DNA of 64,000 bases from Sebastes aleutianus (taxonomy: Eukaryota > Chordata > Actinopteri > Perciformes > Sebastidae): NCBI GenBank assembly GCA_916700875.1, contig CAKAKS010000066.1, forward strand, positions 32,218,490-32,282,489. The letters are read 5' to 3'. The notes below the pieces were generated by a model. That model saw nothing but the letters and a program-made list of their open reading frames with translations, was not told the origin of the DNA and searched no databases. The translations under genes and the position numbers were made by a program. Of the stretch, positions 46,201 through 59,100 are shown one piece after another; position 1 is the stretch's first letter; each line of letters starts with the position of its first letter.

Positions 46201-49200
46201 GGTCCGTGCTCTGGCTTGCCGGACGCAAATCCCATGATTCTCGCATGATCTCGTGACATTGCGAGAATCCAGCTGCCATGCAAGGTAACGCTTCAGCCTC
46301 TTGTGTCCGAAATGAGTATTACAGCAACAAACACAAAAATGATCCTGACAAAAAAAGGTGAAGGTGTTCACCTGTTCTTAAGTCATAAACACAGGAGAGA
46401 AAAGAATTTAGATCAGACTTGTAAAATGGATCACCAAAAAAAATGTATCTCACTTGCCTCTCAGGGCTTCCGTAGGTATTATATACACAATGTGTAATGT
46501 TTTATTGCATCCTACTGTATGTTTGCATACAGTTCCCTTAAGTAAATATTTAGAATCATTCCGTGTCTTAATACAAATTCAATTTTGCTGTGACTTTGTG
46601 TTTTTCTTTTTCTCATTAGTAGATTGTCAAATCAGCATTTAAATAAGTTTTCCGTTTCTTTCTGCTTCTTGTTGAATTATTGAATTGAAGTGCAAAATCT
46701 AAAATCTAATCTAATTTCAACACCTCCATACTTACTGAGAGTGCTGTTACTTGTTTCAGTGATTTCAAAGAGTTTCCATCATCACCTGAAGGCAGAATAC
46801 TGTGGAGACCGCTCGCTTTCATTTGACATTTCCTTGTTTTTTGAAGGATATGTGCAAAAGCTATGACTTCATTTCCTCCCTCTGTCACACAGATGATCCT
46901 GACTGCCAAGAACATTGTGATCGCCACAGGTGGACGGCCCAATTACCCTACAAATGTAAGTAGCATTGCTGTCGTCATCCACCCCCACTAACATGTTTTC
47001 TTTTTCTCTGCCAGCATGTGTTGTTTGGTTGATTGGTTACCAGGAAGACAAAACACATGAGAAAGAGTTGCCAAAACCACTGAAGTGATGTAGAATGTGG
47101 TTTGGAAGCATTACACTATGGCACTAATACTGTACAAGACTTAACACACGAAAGATGTGAGGTTTTAGAGAGCAAACTGTTTGTTTTGCTGATAGTTGGT
47201 TGATAGGTGGATAGTTCTGCTCACGGCTTTGACTCTTGTTACAGATCCCAGGAGCAATGGAGCACGGCATCACCAGTGACGACATCTTCTGGCTGAAAAA
47301 ATCGCCTGGGAAAACGTGAGGACACCCTCCACCTACCTACACATGCACACGCATTAAATTAAATTGTATTGTTAACCCCTTAACACTGCGAGGGGCCGCC
47401 AGTGGGTCCGGCAGCTATTCTGTCTTTCAGAGATTGTTGCAGGCTGAGTTTTCATGCTAGATACTGGTATCATATGAAACTAGATAGCCTAAGGAATCCA
47501 TTGGTAACAGCTAAGTAATGCAAGCTTGTCGGGAGGAATGCTAAGTAACGCTAAGTTAGGCTACATTTTGGCGAGGAAAAACTGGCATGGCGATTTTCAA
47601 ATGGGTTCCTTGACCTCCAGATATGTGAATGAAAATGTGTTCTAGGGGGACTCACTAGTCTCCCCTTTACAGACATGTCCACTTTATGATAATCATGGGT
47701 ATCACTGTAAAGCTGCGACTCTTGTGGATTCAAGGAGCCCATTTATATTCATGTGTGATGATGTTAGTCCCCATAGGAGCCATTTCATTGTAGTGAGACC
47801 ATTTTTTTTTTTAAACTTGACCTCACTGTAGTGACCTGTGGTGACCTCTAGGATAATCACAGCCTCATGAAACTTTACAGCCACAAACTAGAGACCTAGA
47901 GCATTCAGAGGATGGATGGCTTTCCTAGCTAGATTGACAATAAGGGGGTTTCTGAACAGTCTCCAGAACAGAAGTGCTCGCCATCCGAAAAAATTTAATT
48001 CTTGCAGAAATCTCCAAATGTCAAAGGCTTTTTTGATACCAAATCACAGCATGGCTTTTTCTATGGTGTTCCCCGAGGTCTTGGTGTCTTAATGCGGTGT
48101 TTTGGAGGGATTATTGATCATTTTTATCAATTTGAGTGGTAAAAAATGGTTAAATTTGTGTAACAAATGGTATCAACCCAAAAATTGATGCAACATGTAT
48201 GGGAATAGCCATCACAAACTTATATCATAATGTTCTACGCTCTTATACACGTTCACAATTTATTTTAATTGATTGATTCATTTATTAATTAATTTGTATT
48301 TCTTATTAATGAACAATTTGAGCTGCATCTCAAATTAATCTACTATAATTATTCTAATATACTGCTGACTTTTTATCTCCCCCTGAACATCCCCTGTCCC
48401 CCATCCCTGCCCCTCTAAAAAAAAGAGGGTGGAATGGGAAGGGCAGCTATAACCCAGTCAGCGTCCTCTACATCTGATCATATGCTGTGATGATGGTCTA
48501 CATGCAGTGTTAACTATGCCACAATACTGAAAGTAAAATGTATTTTTTTTCTTTTTCTTTTTCTTACATGAAAACTGTCTAGATTAAAGACAGTGAACAT
48601 CAGTGCAAATATTTTGCAATTTATATTTTGATATCACCCTCAAATGCATTTTAGTATGTGTTGTTGGCATCATTCTTTATACAATGAGCTACAAAGGGAA
48701 ACAGAACCTCTGCAGCATTAATGCCTTGCTTTAACTCACTACCTCGTTCGCTGACACGACACATCCCACTGTCACGCACTGTAATCATTCATCGGTGACA
48801 CAGAGTTTGTTTTTCTCCCTTCCTGTCAGCCTGTCTTCGCCTCATGATTCCGATTAGCGGCGTGCATCCTGACCTTTACGGAACAAGCCCTTTAATCCAG
48901 CCATTTAGCCCCTGTCATCACCTGGTTAATTGGTCTTTCCCTGACGTTTCCTCTTGGCGCAACGCACAGACGGTGACTAGTGGTTGTGGTATACCTGGCT
49001 TGTGGTTGTTGTTTGCTTTGCGGTGACAGATGAGCGGAAATAACTATTCTGATATCAAAGCTTCACATGTATCTGTCTGCACCTGGGGCCGTTTTTAATT
49101 GCTTTTAATTATATTCTTTTTTAAATGCAGATTTTAGTTTGTTTTGACTGATGGTAAATGATTGTGTTTTAATGGGGAAGCAGCACTTTATTAAATGTTT

Positions 49201-51556
49201 GATCTTTTTTAGGACCATCAGTTCCTTCTATAATCTAAAATGTAGTATTTGTTATGTAATATGTATGCTATTCAGCTTTTTGACCACTTGGTGGCAATAC
49301 AAAATCATTTATAGTCAACAAATTAACATGAGTGCACTGTAATAATTGCCACTGTAGCATTCACTCACTCAACAAAACACCTTTGTATATGAAGCAGAAT
49401 TATCCACTCGAGCTCAGGAAGTCCTTTGATGTGAGAGTGTGATGGTTAGTGGAATCCTCTAGCTGTGGGTTAGCATTAGCTTCCTCTATAAGGGTAAACC
49501 ACACACTCTGGCTAGAGCTGGAGATGTTGCTGTGCTGCAGAGCTTTCAGCTGTGCAGGTGAGGTCCAAGAGGTTGTTTGTGCCGGCGGGGCCGGTGTAGG
49601 AGGGGGGTGCAGGCGAGTGATTGGTGTCTAATGGGTCTTTGAACACACACACACACCTGAGTGACAGATTTTGGCCTCGGGACCCGGAGCCCAGAGCTGG
49701 GCAGCCATCATCATGATATCAGGAGAAAGCAGTGAGCGCGTGCCAGCAGGACTGTGATACTGATCTAGGGATAGGCCAGTACTTGAATGAGGGTTTGTGT
49801 TGTGGGTCTAACTCGTAGCTGCGTTGTATATAGTGGACGAAAGGACCACGCTTCACTTGCTGAATATCTTTCAGCAGTTTATTGCAAAGCACCAGAGATG
49901 GCTGCAGCATATAACATCCCAGCTATTGTAGAGAAACAAAACATTCACAGGGTCATACATGCACTCGTGTGCCTGAGTAATCCCATGAACAGCGTAACAA
50001 AATGTCCCACTGCTAGCCAACGTGGTCTCAACAGAACACTCTAGCATTACAAGCTACACTGCAGCCCTGGCTGCCACACACATACCTCTCTCCTAATGTG
50101 CAGCTTAATGCATCGAAATACATCAAAATTCAGGTGTGAGATGTAAAAATATATCTATACATTTGCCTGACAATTGTTTAATCGATTAAAATATTTAATT
50201 GCGATTAATCACACAATTTTTATCTGTTCAAAATGTACCTTAAAGAGAGATTTGGAAATTATTTAATACTCTTATCAACATGGGAGTGGGCCAATATGCT
50301 TTCTTTATGCAAATGTATGCATATAGTTATTATTGGAAATCAATTAATAACACAAAACAATGACAAATAATGTCCGGAAACCCTCACAGGTACTGCATTT
50401 AGCATAAAAAATATGCTCAAATCATAACTTGGCAAACTGCAGCCCAACAGGCAACAACAGTTGTCAGTGTGTCAGTGTGCTGACTTGACTATGACTTGCC
50501 CCCAAACTTGATGTGATTATCATAAAGTGGGCATGTCTGTAAAGGGGAGACCCGTGGGTACCCATAGAACCCATTTTCATTCACATATCTTGAGGTCAGA
50601 GGTCAAGGGACCCCTTTGAATACGGCTATGCCAGTTGTTCCTCGCCAAAAATTTAGTGTCAATTTGGAGCGTTATTTAACCTCCTTCACGACAAGGTTTT
50701 CTGGTTTCACATGCCTGCAGTATGTTCACTCTAGCTTTAAAACCGAGCCTACTACAACCTCCAAAAGATTGATTTGCGTTAATGCGTTAAAGAAATTAGT
50801 GGCGTTAAAAACTAATTTGCGTTAATAATTATCGCATTACTTTGACAGCCCTACTGAAAACCAAAACAGTGACTTAAATATGTGTGTGAACTGAAATGCC
50901 TTCAGCAACGTTAGATAAAAGTATCTAAGTGTTGGACTCACATCAAGCCTTTGCAACAAAACCACCAACATTCCAGACAGATACACAGGAGGAGTGTTTA
51001 TCTGTGTTGGGGCTTCTGAAGAACTACCCAAGGTTAACAGGCGTTGTGGGTTCAGTGGAGCCTTGGCTTGAGCTCCCAACCACATACTACCACTCCACCA
51101 TCAGGAGCCAAACCTCAGGACTTTTATCACGTTTCTGTTTGTTGTGTGTTGGGAGTCCAGTGTTGTATGAAACATTAACCACAAATATGGACTAGACAGC
51201 TTCGCTCTTTCTCACATTCACAGTGGCTCCCTTTATCAGACACACTCAAAACTTTGACTGTTACAGTTTGTCTAAAACATAGATGGAAAATCAAAGCAGG
51301 GAACAGGGGATGGAGTGATGGATGTTGCTACATTTTTGTGCAGCTGGTCATATGAAGATACTGTAAGCTGACTTACTGTCTTTCCCCACACTTTCAAATC
51401 ACAATGGTTAAAGCAAGACAGATTCCCCTGAGGCCACCTACAGTGTACATTGTATGCAGATGAACACTATTATAAGATAATATAGGTGGGTGTTTCTGCA
51501 ACTATGGTCACCTTTGGAAAAAAATAAACCTCTATGAATTTAAATTTTAACTACCA

Positions 51557-51594
<38 letters not shown>

Positions 51595-53101
51595 AGGTAC
51601 ACCAAATTATATATAAGTGTATAGTGGTTAAGATTTTAATTTGTAACATGTTTATTTTTTATGGTTTTAATCACTTGTTACTTACTAAATGTCCTCACGG
51701 CAACATTACAATAACGTTCATTTGATACATTTTCCTGTTTTTTTAATTCTATAATATTTTTAAGGCATTTAAATTCATTTTCATCAAGCTCTGTGCATCA
51801 TTATAAATACTGATATAAAAACATTTTCTAAAGATAGGGGATTTCATGATTTTCTCCACACCCTGAAAAAGTTAGACCGTAACCCTAGATGTCAGTCTTC
51901 ACACACAAAAAATGTAGTTTTTTTATCACAGATATTTCCTTATCGCTAAGAGATTTGACTCTTAGCATCTAAAATACATGAATTCAACAGTAATATTAAA
52001 TTATTTTTTAAATTTAGTTCAAAATACACAATTACTACGACGTATGGTAAGGGCACAATAAATACCTCAAAAGAATAAGTGATCTTAACCTTGTTTTTCT
52101 TGATCCTGAGGGTCACCTATGTGGGCGGCCCGACCTGTCATCCATGTGCCTACTTGCTAACTTCTGTTTCTATGGGAACTTGACTTGTTTGGCTTTGAAA
52201 TTTTTTTTTACTATGGTATTTGTTCAGTGTATTGTAGTTCGGTAAGAACTCTGAAGTGTGGGACAGGCGCATTTTGATGAAAAAATCATATAAATAATTA
52301 GTAAATAAAATATAATTGTAATATGGTGTAAAGTAATATGTATATGAAATAATTCCATTTGAAATCATTTTATATTATAATTGAATTAGCTCATTTTATG
52401 TATCTCAACATTGAGATTGAGACAGAAAACGTCCCCATATTTTTTTTGGGAATGTCTGTAGGTGGCCTTTAGTAGCATACATCCGTTTTTATTTCCATGA
52501 CCAGGCAGCTTGAGAGACTGTTCAGCCACTCTGAAACCTGCCCCCTAAATGTCACCATTGTTGAAAGCGGTCAGAAGGGTTGTAAAGGATCTACGGCATC
52601 ATCTTTTAGCTGACGAACGTAGCAGCTGTAGAGACGGCAGAGACCAGTGTACAATGAGGAGGAAGAAGGGCGAGGGGAAAGGAGACAGTGTCTCAGTGAT
52701 GAAAGTGCAGCATCAAGCTAAAGCTCTTTGCCTAATCTTCTTTAAGCCACTTCACAATACGTGCTAAGTGCAGCTGTGCATTACACAGACACAGAGAAAA
52801 CGGGCACCGGGGCTTTTAGTGGTTTGTGTTAGCATGGACGAGGGCAGGATGTGCCGCAGGCGGCCCGAGCTGTCAGGTGGAGCAGACCTAAGGGAGGGGG
52901 GTCTGGGTTGGAGAGGTAAAAACAAGGGGGAGAGAAGGGCCTCATGCGTGCGGGTGACGGGCATCACTCAGCCGGCTGATGTGTGGACTTGAGCCCTGAA
53001 CATGGCACACCCCATCTGCAGGGATTAGCCTAAACGCTGGCAATTAGTCCTCCTCAACTCTACAGATCTCAGGGCTGGATTAGAAGTGTGATTCACCTGG
53101 A

Positions 53102-53167
<66 letters not shown>

Positions 53168-56100
53168 CTTTTACTGTCCCCGTTTTCTACATGTTCTTCA
53201 CACGTCTTCACCTCCCTCTGAGGTTGTGAAGTTTTGTAATTCATCGCCTCTCTAATTCTAGGATTTTAAAGTAAACATTTTCTACTTTGGACTCGCTTTA
53301 TTTTATCTGGCAAAAAGTGTGCTGCACAAATGATGAAATGTATTTTTATTGTATTATTAGCTCGGATAACGGCTTCTCTTTATTTGTGTTTTGCAGGCTT
53401 GTGGTTGGAGCCAGCTGTATCCTTTGTCTGCCAGAGAGCTTGTAAATGGAGCCACCGTATAAAGTCCATTGGTAATCAGTATAGTAAAGTAATGAACTTA
53501 ATCAAAACATTGGCACCAGACCAGTTTCAAAAGGTATTTCTGAATAACACTTGTTTTAAACTCATGGAGACATATCTGCAGTGCTACACTGAGACCTTTC
53601 AGATTGGTTTCAGTTTGAGATACATTATGTACCGGCCATTTGGTAAACTTCCCCCTTCTTTTTAAGCTACTTTCTTGTTGTCCAAGCGTGTCAGTCTGTA
53701 TGTGTTTTGGCCACACATCAGGTGCTACTGTAAAGTAGTGACAGAAGAAGCAAATCACCGGCACTCACAGATAAAGGGTCTTTCTTAGTTTATTCTGGGC
53801 TTTAGAATAAACTAAGAAAGACCCTTTATATGTGCTGTGTCTCAGAGGGTAGAGCAGGTCGTCCACCAATCGGAAGGTCGGTGGTTCGATCCCCGGCTGC
53901 TCCGGGTCACATGTCGATGTGTCCTTGAGCAAGACACTTAACCCCAAATTGCTCCTGAAGGCATAGCCATCGGTGTGTGAATGAGTATTTAGATTAGATC
54001 CTGATGGGCAAAGTTGGCACCTTAGCAGCCTCTGCCATCAGTGTGTGAATGTGAGTGTGAATGGCTGAATGCTGACATGTAGTGTAAAGCGCTTTGAGTG
54101 GTCGGAAGACTAGAAAAGCGCTATATAAATACAAGTCCATTTACCATTTACCATTTATCTGTAAGTGCTAGTGATTTGTTTCTTCTGTTCTTACTACAAC
54201 CGGGCAACCAATAGTGTTCAAGATTTGGAGCTGTGCTTGCCGCTACTTTCTGCTATTGTAAAGTAGTGCAGTCCTCAACCTGGTGTTTCTCAGATGTGGC
54301 TCTAGAGTGTGCAGGCTTCCTCACCGGCATGGGCTTGGACACCACAGTGATGGTCCGCAGCATCGCCCTCCGGGGGTTTGATCAGGTATTGCTCCCTGAC
54401 ACTACAAACGGAGTATTCTGCATAATCATGATTTTTTTTTTTTCTTGTCACGTTTGAAGTTGAATATTCTCTTTTGGTTTTATGCAGCAAATAGCAGGTC
54501 TAGTGACCGACTACATGGACGCATATGGGACCAAGTTTGTATGGAAGTGTGTCCCAAAGAGAGTGGACAAACTCTCCTCAGGAGCCCTGCAGGTGACCTG
54601 GAGCGACACCCACACGGGCAACGAACACAAGGACACCTACGACTCCGTGTTATGGGCAGTTGGTGAGTGTGTTGCTGTGTGGGTCAAATCCTGAAATCAT
54701 GATGATAAGGAAGAATGGAATATTTTGGTATTGTGCTTGAGGAACCCTCTCTCACCCCGTCCATGTGGAGGTCACAGGGGTCAGGTTTAAATAGAGTACA
54801 GTACAACATCTTGAGGTGGTAGGGGCTCATTGTGTTGCTTCTGGACACTTGAGTAGAGGAGATGACAAAGCTTTAGACTTGAGACTTGAGACTTGGACAC
54901 GAGTCAGATTTAAGTCACAAACATGAGGGCTCAAGACTTGACCTGTACTGTGCATGATGAAATCCAGGACCAATACAAACTAAATAAGACATTGTCAGAC
55001 ATTTCTTGCATAGCCTCACACCTTGAAGATGACACTATTAACATAGCTTTGAAAGAATGTTCTGATCTGTGTTATTGTATTAAGACTTGCAACTGACTAC
55101 ATATGTTTAAGACTTGTGAATAAGGATGTCAAAGTTAATGCAATAACGCATAAACGCAAATTAGTTTTAATGCCACTAATTTATTTAACGCATTAACAAC
55201 TTGTGATTTTTAGGTTGTAGCAGGCTCAGTTTTTTAAACTAGAAAAACCTAAGGAATCCATTGGTACCAACCATGTCATACTAGCTTGTTTCGAAAGGAG
55301 GGTAAGTAATACAAGAAGTTACGCCACATTTTGGCGAGGAAAAACTGGCATGGCCATTTTCAAAGGGGTCCCTTGACCTCTGACCTCAAGATATGTGAAT
55401 GAAAATGGGTTTTATGGGTACCCACGAGTCTCCCCTTTACAGACATGCCCACTTTATGATAATCACATGCAGTTTGGGGACAAGTCATAGTCAAGTCAGC
55501 ACACTGACACACTGACAGCTGTTGTTGCCTGTTGGGCAGCAGTTTGCAATGTTATGATTTGAGCATATTTTTTATGCTAAATGCAGTACCTGTGAGGGTT
55601 TCTGGACAATATTTGTCATTGTTTTGTGTTATTAATTGATTTTCAATTATAAATATATGCATAATTTGCATAAAGCAAGCATATTTGCCCACTCCCATGT
55701 TGATAAGAGTATTAAATCATTTCCAAATCACCCTTTAAGATACATTTTGAACAGAAAAAAATGTGTGATTAATTTGCGATTAATCGTGATTCAATATTTT
55801 AATCAATTGACAGCCCTACTTGTGACATAACTTGTCTCTACTGAATAGAGACATGGCTCTGACTTGTCTCAATTGTCTTGAGACTTGAATTGACCTTCCC
55901 CCAAAAGACCAAAATACAGCTCTCACAGATGCTTGATCCTGAATTATTTAATCCGGTACATTCCTTTAAATTATGAAGCCACCTTTCCACAGTGTTTTTT
56001 TTATAAACCAGATATTAAAATACCTGAATTATGACAAACTCCACCTTGCAGGTTTGTTAAATTGCTCGTGAATCGATGCAGTTCACAGTACAGTTATTAC

Positions 56101-59100
56101 CACCTCATCCCCTATTTTTTAAAACCTCTCCAGGTATTACATGTGAATACACCAGCCATATATTTTCCCATATACTGTATATATATTCCTGAAATAAAAC
56201 ACCAGTATGACTGTTCTCCCTGCTACCATCAATTTCATTGTCATCCTCAATAGAGTGCAGTGTCAGCAGATAGCAGAGGAATCAAGGCTGAAAACAAAGT
56301 AATAAAGCCTGAGTGATGGGAAGTGTTAATCACCCCTGCCGCTGGCTCTCTGGCTCTCTGGCTCTCTGGTTGGAGAGGGGCAGGATGGGGCAGGATGCAC
56401 CCAGGCACAGGGTCACCGCGTTCCCCTCTTTGTTCTCCCACTCTGGGCCTTCCTGCCCATGCCAGCCCTGCGGAAACCAACCTCGCATCTGTCACTGCCA
56501 TCCCTGCCCGCGGCCCTCTGCCTGCCATTACCACCAGCCCTCCGCCTCCTCTCCCTCCTCCTCCTCTTACTCATTGATCCACTCTCTATTCTATCGTTTC
56601 ACTACTCCCGTTCCACCAGCAGTATTAGTAACAATAGAGGGAACATCTGTCGGGGCCACCGCCGTCGGCTTATTTGGGTTGAGTGGTTTCAAAGACGAGT
56701 GCTTCTGAAAATCTGGCTACCAGGAGTTTCCAGTACCCAGACTGTCGCTTTGAGTTTCGTGGGGAGAGGCTCCTCTTCTCGCTCTATGCGTGTGACCGCG
56801 ACAAGGATGTGCGTGACCCTGCAGCTGAGATGACGTTTGTTCTTCCCTCCTGTGGCTCAATTCCCACATCGTCTCAGTGGTGAGACTGCCGGTGAGAATG
56901 ATATTTGCAATGAGTGGTCAGTAGGTATTCGGACATGCGTGAGATGCTGCAACCCTGATGTTTCCTATATTCATCAGAGGAAGACCAAATTATTATGGAT
57001 TCCAATCCGCAGTGCACCAAACTGTTGAATATTTAAGCTGTTTTTTAAGTCTATTTCACATTACATTTGACATGAAATGCAGCACATTATTTGTTAGTTA
57101 TGTTTTCATCAGCTTAATCACCACAATTTATGGTTATGCTAAACAATACACGACAAGATGTTTCTGAAAACATTTTACGTGAGAAATGGACATTACAGTA
57201 ACCTGATATTGATTCATATTTGATCAGCACTGCCTAGTTTGACCCTTTGATCAGAGTTTGCGAGTGATTGACAGTTGCCTCTGTTGAGTGAACAGCCAAT
57301 AGGATAGCTCTCTCTGAAATGACCTGTGATTGGCCAAAGTCTCCCGTCACCAGCTAGACTTTTTAAAGCCTGAAAACAGAGCCATGAGGAGGTGCAGAAG
57401 TCTAGTTATCTCTTAGAACACTTGAATTACAATACGCTGAAAGGTTATTATGGAATTTTTGCCCAATGATGCCAAAACTATTCTGCCTACTGCAGCTTTA
57501 AATCGTAACGCCAGCAGCAGTATTCTTGTGTTAGTGCTACCAGCTCAAACCTTGCGAGGACCCAGCTATATCCATGACAGCTTTTGTTCCCATACAGTTC
57601 AGTGAGAACCAGTAACAACGTGGCCTCCGCTCTTTGATGTGTGCATGCAGGAGTTATGAGTACAAGGCCACTTCCCTTTACTGTGACCTTACACTAGGGG
57701 CCAGGCCGGGTCCCAGGCCTCTGTGGAGTTATTAAAGGCCAGAGGGGACCGGGGCACAGTATCACCGCTGCCTGCCACATCCTTCTCCACGCCTCTGCCT
57801 CCCTCCACCTTTCCCCTTGCTCCTTCCTGGCCTCATGGCCGCTCCCCTGTCCAGGTGTGCCAGCAGAAACACACCAGGAAACAGAACATTTCCATGCTTC
57901 CTGTCTGCATGCAGACAGTGGGCACATTAGTCTTCTTCCTCTCTGTGCTCTACAGTACTGAAGGATGTCATTTCAAAACATTTCCTAGTGTTTTTTAAAA
58001 GACATTTGCCTGTCTCGAGTTACTGATGACATCCCTGAATGTTGCTCTCTCTGTCTGTATTACCCTGAGGGATTGCAAACACTATACATTGCACTGCAAA
58101 TGGGAAATAACATCTGAAGTGACAAAAAATAGACTTCTATATTATTCTTATTAAAAAGATGTTTTGGGGCAGGAGTGTGGTTACTGCGAGTGACTGAATA
58201 TCAGTTCCAAATTACTGCAGTATCAGCATTCACAACCAAATACTGGCTGAACAGTACTACAGTATGTAAAAATAAAAATAAAAATAATTTTTGTTATCAT
58301 GGCATAGCAAAGTTTTTGTTTATGATGAAACAAACTGAAAAATGAAAAAAAATGAAGTTAAAAATTAGTTCTTGTATTACGTTCTATTTTGAAAGAATCA
58401 TACCTTTTTCCTTTAGAGCTTATCAATGTACTGATAAATGCTCACTGTATGAGTTTGTGTCTAAAGGCCTGAGGGGATCTGGCTGAGTCTTACAATGAAA
58501 AATGTTAATGTCCAATTTAAAAATAAAAAAATCGTATTCTTCGTTGAAAAGCCCTTAAAAATGTGGTTTTAAATCTTTTAGTATTTTTCTATAACATTAA
58601 CTATTTATCACTAAATAATAGTGCTGTCAGTCGATTAAAAATATTTAATCGCGATTATCTCAAATTAATCACACATTTTGTCTGTTCATAATGTACCTTA
58701 AAGGGAGATTTGTCAAGTATTTAATACTCTTATCAACATGGGAGTGGGCAAATATGCTGCTTTATGCAAATGTATGTATATATTTATTTGTGGAAATTAG
58801 TTAACAATACAAAACGATAACAAATATTGTCCAGAAACCCTCACAGGTACTGCATTTAGCATAAAAAATACGCTCAAATCATAACATGGCAAACTGCAGC
58901 CCAACAGGCAACAACAGCTGTCAGTGTGTCAGTGTGCTGACTTGACTATGACTTGCCCCAAACTGCATGTGATGATCATAAAGTGGGCATGTCTGTAAAG
59001 GGGAGACTCGTGGGTACCCATAGAACCCATTTTCATTCACATATCTTGAAGTCAGAGGTCAAGGGACCCCTTTGAAAATGGCCATGACAGGTTTTCCTCG

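Larger units (their letters stand above)
45166..46892 (+). other. txnrd2: txnrd2 intron 6
   Basis: It is mostly occupied by the long-inverted-repeat element at 45309-46474, which itself hosts a SINE. Confidence 0.75.
47316..53396 (+). other. txnrd2: txnrd2 intron 8
   Basis: It holds family A copies at 47425-47697 and 50177-50853, another dispersed repeat at about 47740-47930, a (TA)n tract (51559-51591) and a long (CA)n tract (53103-53160). Nothing was recognised in 48000-50170 or 51600-53100. Confidence 0.65.
53741..54188. mobile_element. MITE-like element with ~35-bp inverted ends, carrying a hairpin and a SINE
   Basis: Positions 53741-53775 match the reverse complement of 54154-54188 at 31 of 35 positions, starting acagaagaa. 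A direct repeat of about 17 bp (gcta-tgtaaagtagtg type) lies just outside, at about 53724-53740 and 54253-54269. The SINE occupies most of the interior. Confidence 0.6.
53417..54293 (+). other. txnrd2: txnrd2 intron 9
   Basis: It contains a compact composite insertion: inverted ends, a perfect hairpin and a SINE (53741-54188). Confidence 0.75.

Noticed and set aside
53830..53905. tRNA gene
   Set aside because: The tRNA-like head is part of a SINE, as shown by the downstream body and tail.
56313..56833. Overlapping open stretches of 131 and 124 codons in txnrd2 intron 11
   Set aside because: Two frames are open over the same C-rich sequence, as expected from composition bias. No homology or splice structure is apparent.
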